64,000 nucleotides of DNA from JAHHTP01 sp964587555 (GTDB lineage Bacteria; Bacillota; Clostridia; Oscillospirales; Ruminococcaceae), in contig CAZPLR010000006.1 of assembly GCA_964587555.1 (NCBI GenBank), positions 10,388-74,387 of the forward strand. The letters run 5' to 3'. The notes under the pieces are model-generated. The model ran no database searches and was not told the origin of the DNA. It saw only the letters and a program-made list of their open reading frames with translations. Each line of letters opens with the position of its first letter. Positions within the stretch are counted from its first letter, which is position 1. Position numbers and translations under genes: made by a program. This document shows, piece by piece, positions 42,630-50,310 of this stretch.

Positions 42630-44648
42630 ATGAAAGGCTATGGAAAAAACGGTCGGATTCTGAACCGGCTGACCGCAGTTTGTATGGCGGTTTTGCTCGT
42701 TTTTGGGGGCGTGGCGCTTGCGCCAGAAACGCTTGCCGCTTCAGTGAGTACGGCGCACGCATATATTTATACGAACAAAAACTGCTCGATGCCGCAGACC
42801 GGCACGGCAAAAACGGTTTTCTTTCTGGTGGACTTTCCGGATTATCGGAATAAGGACAAAGCTTTGACTGCACAGGCGGTGCAGGAAGCGTATTTTTCGG
42901 CCGATGAAACTGGGATCACTGGGTACTATCAGCGTTCCTCGTTCGGTGCGCTGACCATTCAAGGCACGGCATACGGCTGGTACACTGCAAAGCAGAACCG
43001 CAGCGCCTATACGGGCGAGGGGGGCGATGAAAAGCTCTATCAAGAGACAATCGCCTATTACCAAAAGCGCGGCGTGGATTTTTCTGCATTTGACGGCGAT
43101 AAGGACGGCGTGATCGATTGCGTTTATCTGCTGTTTGCCGGAGGGGATACCGGTTATAACAGCGATTGGTGGAGTTATACTGGTTATTTGGGCGACGCTT
43201 CTTATACCGTAGACGGCAAAACGCTCGGCAGCTATGTCAAGCTTGCGGAGAACGATACTATGGTTGCGATCCATGAAACGGGGCATGCGCTGGGACTGTG
43301 GGATTACTATCAAACGGATGAAAACAGCACCGTTTCCTATGGAATCGGCGGACACGATATGATGGACGATAATACCGGCGATCATAACGCGCTTTCTAAA
43401 ATTTTACTTGGATGGCTGACTCCGCAGGTTATTTTAGGCTCGAGCATCAGCCATACCATCAGCGTTTCGCTGAAAAGCAGCGCAGAGGGCGATTGCGCCG
43501 TATTTTTCCCGGACGGAAAAGCGGATTACGGCGGCGAATATTATGTGATCGAGTATCTGACCGCAGATGGTTTTTGTGCGGAGGATGGACTGCTGGAGGA
43601 AAGCGCGTTTCGGGTGCTGCATGTACAGGGAACCGACGCACAGGGCAGATTGCAGGTTTCCTTTGTAGAGGCGGATCGAAACGGAAGCGTTGCAGGACTT
43701 GAAAAATGGCAGGAAGGCGACCTGTTTGGCACCGGTATGACCTTTTCGACTGAGCTGCAAAACGTGCCGTATCTGCTGTTTTTAGGCAGTATATCGCCGT
43801 CTGAAGAGGAAGAGCTTGGAATGCTCTGTTTTCTGACGCAGGAGCAGCAGGCGGAAAAGGAGCAGGAGATTAGCTGCGATACCAGCACGATCCTGCTGAA
43901 AAAGAATATGGCGTACTCTCCGATTGTGACCGATGAAAGTGGGGTCAGCATCAACCGGAAGGTGAACTGGTTGAGCGTTTCTCCGGAGATCGCGCAGGTT
44001 GGCACGACCGGGTGTATCACCGCGAAAAAGGCCGGTCACGCGGTGATTATTGGTACGATGGAGTGGGATGCCAAAGGGAACATCAGCATTATAATTATCG
44101 ATGTTTACGTCGTGTCCAGCTTAAAAAGCATTTGTTTTTCTGCCAGTAAGCAGTCACTGTATCCGGGCAGTAAGGCGAAGATGTCGATCACAGTCGACGG
44201 TGTGGATCTGACCGATTCGCTGAAGATAAGCTGGAGTGTGAGCAATTCTAGGCTTTCGGTGAACGGCAAAGGTACGATTACTGCGAATAAGGTCGGTTTA
44301 TCCACCGTGAAAGCAACCTTGCAGGGCGGTATTATTCTTACCAATCAGCTGACGATTGATTTTTCAACGTTAAAGGCAAAGGCGGTACAAAGCGGCACGC
44401 GGGCTGTGACAGTCAGTTGGAATCAGGTCAAAGGGGCGACCGGATATAGCGTATACCGGTATAACTATTTGACGAAAGAGGATCCGGTGCTGATTGCCAC
44501 CATTAAGAGTGCGAATACGCTCTCTTATACCGATAAAAAGCTGACCAAAAACGGCAGCTACGCCTATCAGGTTTTTGCGTTTGACGCTTCCCAGTCACAG
44601 ACCGTCTACTCTGACGGCAGCGGATGGAAAAATATCAAGCTTTCTTAG
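42630..44648 (+). CDS. Secreted M6-type zinc metalloprotease with Ig-like and Fn3 domains
   Basis: 672 residues from ATG 42630 (GGAAAGGGG upstream). A signal peptide (about 1-37, ending ETLAA) leads to an M6/immune-inhibitor-A-like protease domain with HETGHALGLWD at 215-225 (Zn ligands His215, His219 and probably Asp225; catalytic Glu216) and a calcium-like DGDKDGVIDC loop (155-164). After the catalytic domain (to about 405) come two bacterial Ig-like (BIG2) domains and a C-terminal fibronectin-III-like domain (AVTVSWNQVKGATGYSVYRY). There is no sortase motif or S-layer domain, so it is probably released. Substrate is unknown; host or dietary protein is a guess. Confidence 0.87.
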   Translation: MKGYGKNGRILNRLTAVCMAVLLVFGGVALAPETLAASVSTAHAYIYTNKNCSMPQTGTAKTVFFLVDFPDYRNKDKALTAQAVQEAYFSADETGITGYYQRSSFGALTIQGTAYGWYTAKQNRSAYTGEGGDEKLYQETIAYYQKRGVDFSAFDGDKDGVIDCVYLLFAGGDTGYNSDWWSYTGYLGDASYTVDGKTLGSYVKLAENDTMVAIHETGHALGLWDYYQTDENSTVSYGIGGHDMMDDNTGDHNALSKILLGWLTPQVILGSSISHTISVSLKSSAEGDCAVFFPDGKADYGGEYYVIEYLTADGFCAEDGLLEESAFRVLHVQGTDAQGRLQVSFVEADRNGSVAGLEKWQEGDLFGTGMTFSTELQNVPYLLFLGSISPSEEEELGMLCFLTQEQQAEKEQEISCDTSTILLKKNMAYSPIVTDESGVSINRKVNWLSVSPEIAQVGTTGCITAKKAGHAVIIGTMEWDAKGNISIIIIDVYVVSSLKSICFSASKQSLYPGSKAKMSITVDGVDLTDSLKISWSVSNSRLSVNGKGTITANKVGLSTVKATLQGGIILTNQLTIDFSTLKAKAVQSGTRAVTVSWNQVKGATGYSVYRYNYLTKEDPVLIATIKSANTLSYTDKKLTKNGSYAYQVFAFDASQSQTVYSDGSGWKNIKLS

Positions 44649-44667
44649 CGCAGAGGGCAGGATACAA

Positions 44668-44706
44668 TCAAGGGACTGTTTTTCAGATGAGGAGCAGTCC
44701 CTTTTT
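44668..44706 (+). terminator. Terminator after the metalloprotease gene
   Basis: GGGACTG/CAGTCCC stem (about 44679-44702) followed by TTTTT. Confidence 0.8.
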
Positions 44707-44814
44707 GGTGCCGCATCGAGCTGCGGTTTGGCAGGGCTGCCGGTGACGCTTTGGAGCAATGCGTTCGGCATCGCGGTATACCTGATGGCAGACGCGCTGC
44801 CAACGGCTAGGAAA
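44707..44814. other. Gene-free interval between two terminators
   Basis: About 108 bp of ordinary composition. No start codon with a ribosome binding site and no RNA motif were recognised on either strand. Confidence 0.4.
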
Positions 44815-44854
44815 AAAAAGAGTGCGGCGAAGGACTCCGCCGCACTCTTTTTGA
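44815..44854. terminator. Bidirectional terminator
   Basis: AAAGAGTGCGGCG/CGCCGCACTCTTTTT stem flanked by A and T runs. It ends the minus-strand small gene to its right and could stop plus-strand read-through. Confidence 0.88.
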
Positions 44855-45145
44855 TTATTTTTCATTTTTCTGCTCGCTCAGCGCATTGGTCAGCCAAATA
44901 TCGGCAAGCTCTAACGCATTGTAAGCGCCGACACGCTGCGCGGAATTGAGCATTTGCATTCCGCCGTCCGGTTTTTGATGGATTAGCGTGATGGCAAATT
45001 TTGTTTCATCGGGGACGTCCTCTTTTTCTAAGATACGCATCATCACAAAATGCCCCTCGCTGACATAGCCGTAATAGATTTCGCTGCCCTTACGGACGAG
45101 CGGTCTGTCTTTATACATGGAATAAGGCGTTCGATTCTCTGCCAT
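44855..45145 (-). CDS. Conserved-looking hypothetical protein
   Basis: 96 residues (MAENRTPYSMYKDRPLVRKG, later YYGYVSEGHFVMMRILEK and LADIWLTNALSEQ), soluble, with no motif I recognise. It is a real gene by its signals: GAAGGAGG 8 nt before the ATG, a consensus promoter upstream and a strong terminator behind. The alternating beta-like N-terminal half and helical C-terminal half suggest a small alpha/beta fold. No function is suggested by neighbours. Confidence 0.72.
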   Translation of the reverse strand: MAENRTPYSMYKDRPLVRKGSEIYYGYVSEGHFVMMRILEKEDVPDETKFAITLIHQKPDGGMQMLNSAQRVGAYNALELADIWLTNALSEQKNEK

Positions 45146-45218
45146 ATAAAAACCCTCCTTCTGTTTGACGTGAGGTCAATAAAAACGAAAATGGGAAAAT
45201 ATAATCTTACTGATTTAT

Positions 45219-45247
45219 ATTATAGCACGATGGCAAGGAAAAGGCAA
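45219..45247 (-). promoter_or_regulatory. sigma-A promoter of the small hypothetical gene
   Basis: On the minus strand TTGCCT (45242-45247), 17-nt spacer, TATAAT (45219-45224). Confidence 0.75.
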
Positions 45248-45303
45248 AGAACATTTTGTAAACTTCAAAAGACTTTTCACCGCAAAGCTGCTCATGCTCT
45301 TTG

Positions 45304-45441
45304 TCAAGCGGTATGCCGTATTTTGTTCGCAGCGCCTAACCGTCCCTCCGCATCAAAAAGCGTATATCCATACCGTCTTGCTCCTAATGCCGGAAACATA
45401 TAGCCGCCGCAAATGGTCTTCCGTTTTCCATAATAATACAA
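45304..45441 (-). pseudogene. Decayed minus-strand coding fragment, unknown family
   Basis: A 45-codon frame (YYYGKRKTICGGYMFPALGA then RRYGYTLFDAEGRLG) ends at TGA; in another frame the sequence continues YGIPLDKEHEQLCGEKTFEV. The protein-like composition of both halves suggests one gene broken by a frameshift. No ribosome binding site is seen and no family is recognised. Confidence 0.3.
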
Positions 45442-45601
45442 CGTTCTGTTTTAAATGGAATTGTTTTTGAAAGTATTGGAGCGATATTGGCTGAAATATA
45501 TAGCGAAATACGGAAGGGTGGAACCGCCGTGTAGCTATGCAATCACATGGGTGCAGAATTTACGGAAAAATGAGGGAATGCGGCTTATGAGGGGACGACA
45601 G

Positions 45602-46369
45602 TTAAATACACGGCATGACGTTTCCGCCGCAAACCGGAATATACGCCCCGGTGATATAGCTGGAAAGATCGCTGGCAAGAAACGCGACGACGTTTGCGAT
45701 CTCCTGATCTGTCCCGCGGCGGCGCAGCGGAACGGCGCTGTCGTAAGTCTCGGACTTCTCGGTGTGGTTGACACGATCTCGTTCACTGATCGTCCAGCCC
45801 GGCGCCACTTGGTTGACCGTGATATTATACTGTCCGACTTCCTTTGCTAAAATGCGCATTACGCCGTCCATACCGCGTTTTCCGGCGACGTAGGCAGATT
45901 GAGTCGGGAAATTCTGCATGGCGCATTCGGTATTGATGCCGATAACCCTGCCATACCTTTTTTCGATCATATGCGGGACGAACGCTTGCGCCATGTTCAC
46001 GTTGTGCAGCACGCAGGAGCGGAATTGGCTCTCATAATCTTGGATCGGCTGGTCTAGGACCGTTGTCCACTCGTATTGGATCACCGCGCAGTCGACAATG
46101 ATGTCCGGCTCGGCAAACTCCCGCTTAATGTCATCCGCCATTGCCATGACCGCGTCGTGGTCGGTAACGTCGCAGGCGTGCAGATAGACCTTGACCTTGC
46201 TCTCTGCTTCGATTTTCTGCTTTAGCTCCTCTGCTTTGGCGCGGTTGCTGTGGTAGACCAAAATCAGGTCTGCGCCGCAGTCGGCGAGAGTTGCCGCCAT
46301 TACACGCCCAAGCTGTCCGGTCGCGCCGGTCAGGAGCAGAGTTTTTCCGGTTAGATTGCAGGATAACAT
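45602..46369 (-). CDS. SDR family oxidoreductase
   Basis: 255 residues from ATG 46369 (AAAGGGG upstream). The Rossmann motif TGATGQLG (13-20) and the active-site YVAGK (Tyr-x-x-x-Lys) identify a classical short-chain dehydrogenase. The residue 13 before Tyr, normally the catalytic Ser, reads Thr in GINTECAMQ, and NNAG is replaced by DCAV, so the family is divergent and activity may differ. Substrate unknown. It follows pduL on the same strand across a 101-bp gap containing a strong hairpin. Confidence 0.85.
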   Translation of the reverse strand: MLSCNLTGKTLLLTGATGQLGRVMAATLADCGADLILVYHSNRAKAEELKQKIEAESKVKVYLHACDVTDHDAVMAMADDIKREFAEPDIIVDCAVIQYEWTTVLDQPIQDYESQFRSCVLHNVNMAQAFVPHMIEKRYGRVIGINTECAMQNFPTQSAYVAGKRGMDGVMRILAKEVGQYNITVNQVAPGWTISERDRVNHTEKSETYDSAVPLRRRGTDQEIANVVAFLASDLSSYITGAYIPVCGGNVMPCI

Positions 46370-46399
46370 AAATTTTCCCCTTTCAAAAATCTGATATGA

Positions 46400-46435
46400 C
46401 AGATCGGCAGGGGAAATCGATCTCCTGCCGATCTG
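46400..46435 (-). other. Strong hairpin between pduL and the SDR gene
   Basis: Perfect 12-bp inverted repeat CAGATCGGCAGG/CCTGCCGATCTG with a 12-nt loop. On the minus strand a short ATTTTTG follows 9 nt later, so it is at best a weak terminator and may be an mRNA stabiliser for pduL. Confidence 0.55.
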
Positions 46436-46470
46436 GGGCATTTTGCCATGTAGTGTCTGAATGAAACGGA

Positions 46471-47043
46471 TTATTTCAGGATTTCGCCGTAAACAACGCC
46501 GGAACAGCCGCAGGCGTTGGATTCGTCGGTGTCGATATGCATTGCCGCGTCGTATTTCTCGCTGACGCGAACGACAACGTCGCCTAGGATTGCGCTGCGC
46601 TCTGCGGTTTCGATCTTGACCGAAACAATCTCGCCGTTTGTAACGCCCGCCTCAGCGGCTTGTGCCGGGGTGAAGTGGATGTGACGTTTTGCGGCGATTA
46701 CGCCCTCTGAAATCTCAAGCTCGCCCTTCGGACCGATTAGCTTGCATGCGCCGCTTCCGGCGATGTCGCCAGACTCGCGGATCGGAGCGGCTATGCCGAT
46801 TTTCCGCGCATCGGTCAAGGATAGCTCTACCTGAACTGCGCTGCGCTCCGGCCCTAGGATAGATACGCCCGCCATCTCGCCCTTTGGTCCAACGACGGTT
46901 ACGCGCTCGTTGGTCGCAAATTGACCCGGCTGGGACAGATCCTTCTTATGAGAAAGCTCGAAGCCTTCGCCAAATAAAATGGCAAGCGCCTCTTTGGTGA
47001 CATGAAGATGACGTGCAGAAGTTTCAACAAGTACTTTTGCCAT
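46471..47043 (-). CDS. pduL: PduL-type phosphate acyltransferase
   Basis: 190 residues starting MAKVLVETSARHLHVTKEAL. Two zinc-site segments are clear: RHLHV near the start and KRHIHFTPAQA with AMHIDTDESNACG later. PduL interconverts acyl-CoA and acyl-phosphate; with acetyl-CoA it replaces Pta in acetate formation. The N-terminus lacks the 20-25-residue encapsulation extension of microcompartment PduL, and no shell genes are near, so a cytosolic role is inferred. GGAGGT lies 8 nt before the ATG. Confidence 0.92.
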   Translation of the reverse strand: MAKVLVETSARHLHVTKEALAILFGEGFELSHKKDLSQPGQFATNERVTVVGPKGEMAGVSILGPERSAVQVELSLTDARKIGIAAPIRESGDIAGSGACKLIGPKGELEISEGVIAAKRHIHFTPAQAAEAGVTNGEIVSVKIETAERSAILGDVVVRVSEKYDAAMHIDTDESNACGCSGVVYGEILK

Positions 47044-47127
47044 GAGAGTACCTCCAAATGAAAATAAATATTCAATCGGGCGGCTCTTCCCCTCTTTTTC
47101 CGGCAAAGAGCCGCTCTTTCTGCTTTT

Positions 47128-47156
47128 ATTATAGTACAAATGCGGAAAAATGTAAA
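47128..47156 (-). promoter_or_regulatory. sigma-A promoter of pduL
   Basis: On the minus strand TTTACA (47151-47156), 17-nt spacer, TATAAT (47128-47133). Confidence 0.82.
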
Positions 47157-47219
47157 GAACATCTTTTGTTTTTCCCGTTGAGACTGAAAAGCCAAACGCA
47201 GTTTTTTCGGGAGCTTTCT

Positions 47220-50045
47220 TTATGAGAGCTTGACCTTTACCGTCTTTACGCCATGCGCATGGATCGGGAATCGAACAGTGCCGCCGTCGACCTCGGCCGC
47301 TTCAGCCGGCTGTTCGTTCAGATCGGTCAGGCAGGCAAACGCCACCGGACTGCTGAAGGCGAGAACCGCCGTCGTGCTTTCGGCTTCGGCAAAGACGCGC
47401 AGGATCAAGCTGTCGTCATCCTCCGCCAGCTTGATGCAGGAGAGCGAAACGCCCGGATTCACCCGGACATACTGCTTGGCCAGCGGCAGAGTGCCCGGAT
47501 GTGCGGTATTGGTGATATAGAGGCATTCGTTTACAAATTCGTCCGCCATGCGGTAGAGCGCGTCGTTTTCCGGACGCGATACGCCCAGCCCGATCTGCAC
47601 ATAACGTGCGCCAACCTCCGGATAGGCGTTTGGACCAGAGGTAGTGCGCAGCAGGTTGACCTCCAGCTGATCGTCATAGCCTCGGTAGCCGTATTTGGTG
47701 TCGGTCAGCAGAGTAACGGCGTGCTTTCCGGTCTCCGGCAGAGCGGTGTAAAAGCGGCGGGAGAAGCTGTCGTGGCGGCAATTTGGCTTGCGGTCGAGCG
47801 TATCGAACTGTATCTCGCTGCGGTAAGCCTTGACCGCATAGGAAAGCGGCGCGGCAAATCGCAGAACGGGGATCGTTTCGCCCTTTTGCGCGATCTCGCC
47901 CCAATCCGCCTTGACCGAAAAGCGCAATGCTCTTGCCGTTTCATCGAGGGAGACGGTAACCTGAAGCTTGGAGCGCTCGAAGCGGATGGCATAGCAGAAC
48001 TTTTGCCGTAAGCCGGAGGTTTTGACCTCCTCGGTCAAGACAGGCTTGCAGGTTTTATTCAGGTTTTGCAGATGAGCGTAATTCCCTTCCACCCACGCAG
48101 AACCGCCCTTATAGCTGCCGTTCTCTGCCGCAAGCGTAAAGTACGCCGAAGGCGTGTTGATAAGGACCTCGCCGGTTTCCTTGTCGGTAAGGGATATAAG
48201 TTCCATTGTCATCGGCGAAAACTCTGCGCGCAGATATAGATTTTCCAATACCAGTTGCGGATAGTAGGTCACGCGCGGGTCAGGCGGGAAATAGGCAAAG
48301 CGGAAGCTCTCCCGCGGCTTTTCTGTGACGATATAGCTGGCGTAGCCATAGGCAGGAACCTTCACATGGATCAGCAGCGTCGTGCAGAGATGATTCCATG
48401 CGCCCGGCGTGGTGCTTAGATGTTCAAACGGCACATTTTCACCCGCTTCGTCGGTCACAACCATGCAGACGGCGTTTCCGTACCAGTCCCAAATGCTGAT
48501 CTCCTCTACCGTTTCACGATCATAGCGCGTTGGGTTGAAGAAATGGAGAATGCGGGTTCTTCCGCGCCCGCGCTCGGCGGCAGGGAATTTGTAGCGGTGC
48601 GCTTCGTCGATCATGCAGCCGACGCCGCCGCCCTCCGCGCGGGAGGATAGCGCCTCGTCCGGCGTTTCAAACCGCGAGGTATCGATTGCAGCGGCAAATT
48701 TTTGCAGTGCGATCACCGCCGCAGTGTCGGCGCTTGCGAGCGCCTCCTCAAAGCAGCCGCGGGCGTGATCCTTGCTTTCCTGCACGCCGGAGCCGGGCAG
48801 GATATCGTGGAAATGGTTGAATAGCGCCTTTTCCCACGCGCCGCGATAGCCGGGATAGCGCTTGCCGCCTGCGTCGATGGTTGAAAGGGCGTTTAACGTT
48901 TCCGAAAGCGTGAGGTGATCCTCAATGATGCGGTTTGCGGTCTTGATGCGTGATTCCGAGGTGTAGCAGCCGGTGAAGGTAGGTCCTAATTCCCCTTTGA
49001 CGACTGGGAAGCCGTCTTTATATGGCTCGACAGCCGCAAAAAAGGCATGATAGGTGCTGAATTTGATGGTCGGCGCAACCGGCCAGCGCTGCATATCAAG
49101 AATACGCTCTATGTCCTTGCGAGTAGGCCCGCCGCCGTGATCGCCGACGCCGTATATTTTCATGAAATCCTTGACCTTGTAGTCGCGGCAGAATTTCGGG
49201 ATAAGCGATAGGTAAATCGGGCGGATGCTGTCGTTGTACCAAAGCGGTTCGTTGCAGGCAAGCACCTCCGCGCCGGATTCGGACTGCCACCGGTATAAGA
49301 ACGGCCCGTCTAAGCCGCGGCAGTGGTAGAAGTATTTGATTCCGCCCTGCGCGAATATCTCCGGGATCGCGCCCGAATGCCCAAAGCTGTCCGGATGAAA
49401 GTCGTTGTTGATCGCGTCGTATGGAAGGGAGAATTCTTCGTTGAGAAAACGCTTGGTGTAAAGGATATGCCTTGCCATGCTTTCGCCGCTCGGCAGGTTC
49501 TTGTCCAGCTCCACCCATGTTGAACCGGCAAATTCCCAACGTCCCTCCTTGACCCGCGCCTTGATCTCTTCAAACATGTCTGGGTCATATCGCTTGACCA
49601 GATCGTAGGTTGCCGCCTGCGACTGCGAAAAGATAAAGTCCGGATATTCCTTCATCAAATTGAGCATCGTGCGGAATGTTCCGGTTACAATCGCGGCGGT
49701 TTCGTGATAGCCCCACATCCAGTCCATGTCCAAATGTGCATGCGCGACGCAATGCACGGTATATTCCTTTGCCTTGGCGGAGAGCGGTAAAAGCAGCTCC
49801 TCCGCTTTTTGGCAGAGATCGTCCGGCAGCGCGTGGGTGGCAAGAAAGCGTTCGTATAATAGATCGACCGCTTTCTCACATAGCGTGTCGTAAGCGCCGT
49901 TTTCCCCCTTGGAAAGTTCCAGCGCGGTGGCGATCTGCGCAAAAATGCGTTCGCCCCAGTAGGAAAGCTCCGGCGGATCGAACCAATGGCTCGGCGGCTC
50001 GGGCTTCATGGCGGCTATTTTGTCGTAAATGCTGAGCTTTTGCAT
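47220..50045 (-). CDS. GH38 family alpha-mannosidase, cytoplasmic
   Basis: 941 residues from ATG 50045 (GGAAAGGA upstream). The GH38 catalytic domain has the zinc-binding HAHLDMDW near 102 and nucleophile Asp219 in NDFHPDSFGHS, followed by the three-helix (alpha-mann_mid) region around NHFHDILPGSG (His of the zinc site) and large C-terminal beta domains. There is no signal peptide. Such enzymes trim alpha-mannosides imported from N-glycans or mannosylglycerate. No transporter or regulator adjoins it, and no clear promoter was found immediately upstream. Confidence 0.93.
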   Translation of the reverse strand: MQKLSIYDKIAAMKPEPPSHWFDPPELSYWGERIFAQIATALELSKGENGAYDTLCEKAVDLLYERFLATHALPDDLCQKAEELLLPLSAKAKEYTVHCVAHAHLDMDWMWGYHETAAIVTGTFRTMLNLMKEYPDFIFSQSQAATYDLVKRYDPDMFEEIKARVKEGRWEFAGSTWVELDKNLPSGESMARHILYTKRFLNEEFSLPYDAINNDFHPDSFGHSGAIPEIFAQGGIKYFYHCRGLDGPFLYRWQSESGAEVLACNEPLWYNDSIRPIYLSLIPKFCRDYKVKDFMKIYGVGDHGGGPTRKDIERILDMQRWPVAPTIKFSTYHAFFAAVEPYKDGFPVVKGELGPTFTGCYTSESRIKTANRIIEDHLTLSETLNALSTIDAGGKRYPGYRGAWEKALFNHFHDILPGSGVQESKDHARGCFEEALASADTAAVIALQKFAAAIDTSRFETPDEALSSRAEGGGVGCMIDEAHRYKFPAAERGRGRTRILHFFNPTRYDRETVEEISIWDWYGNAVCMVVTDEAGENVPFEHLSTTPGAWNHLCTTLLIHVKVPAYGYASYIVTEKPRESFRFAYFPPDPRVTYYPQLVLENLYLRAEFSPMTMELISLTDKETGEVLINTPSAYFTLAAENGSYKGGSAWVEGNYAHLQNLNKTCKPVLTEEVKTSGLRQKFCYAIRFERSKLQVTVSLDETARALRFSVKADWGEIAQKGETIPVLRFAAPLSYAVKAYRSEIQFDTLDRKPNCRHDSFSRRFYTALPETGKHAVTLLTDTKYGYRGYDDQLEVNLLRTTSGPNAYPEVGARYVQIGLGVSRPENDALYRMADEFVNECLYITNTAHPGTLPLAKQYVRVNPGVSLSCIKLAEDDDSLILRVFAEAESTTAVLAFSSPVAFACLTDLNEQPAEAAEVDGGTVRFPIHAHGVKTVKVKLS

Positions 50046-50188
50046 TGTTTTTCCTTTCCCCTTTTGCCGCATTTTTCCTGTTCGGACACGGCAATCGTTT
50101 TGCTTTTCTTTATTTTAACATTATATTGACACGGTTGCAATCATTTTTAAGCAGATGATAAAAAATGTAATATAAATCAAAAAAAGAA

Positions 50189-50213
50189 CCGCTTTTCGAT
50201 TGCCAAAAGCGGA
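50189..50213. promoter_or_regulatory. Inverted repeat overlapping the murD -35 box
   Basis: CCGCTTTT/AAAAGCGG perfect 8-bp arms around 8 nt, overlapping the -35 TTGCCA. On the minus strand it is followed by TTCTTTTTTTG, so it could also be a minus-strand terminator/attenuator ahead of the mannosidase gene. Confidence 0.5.
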
Positions 50214-50228
50214 AAATGACATTATAAT
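50200..50228 (+). promoter_or_regulatory. sigma-A promoter of the murD run
   Basis: TTGCCA (50200-50205), 17-nt spacer, TATAAT (50223-50228). Confidence 0.8.
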
Positions 50229-50310
50229 AGAATAGGTGCATTAGCCGATTTTTGATGTAGTGTGCGGATAGGAGTGTCCGCGCAGATAAAAGATAAAGGG
50301 AGTGACGTTT

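Larger units (their letters stand above)
45146..45601. other. Gene-poor 456-bp interval with decayed coding
   Basis: It contains the promoter of the small hypothetical gene (45219-45247), a fragmentary minus-strand frame (45304-45441) and an isolated T-box-like string (45514-45526). Composition is more AT-rich than neighbours. No intact gene is supported. Confidence 0.5.

Noticed and set aside
44575..44949. Plus-strand frame across the metalloprotease end and two terminators
   Set aside because: It crosses two strong terminators and is antisense to a supported small gene.
45455..45850. Plus-strand frame overlapping the SDR gene
   Set aside because: The second half is antisense to a clear SDR; the first 45 codons lack a ribosome binding site.
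46471..47043. PduL as evidence for a bacterial microcompartment
   Set aside because: No shell protein genes and no encapsulation peptide are visible.
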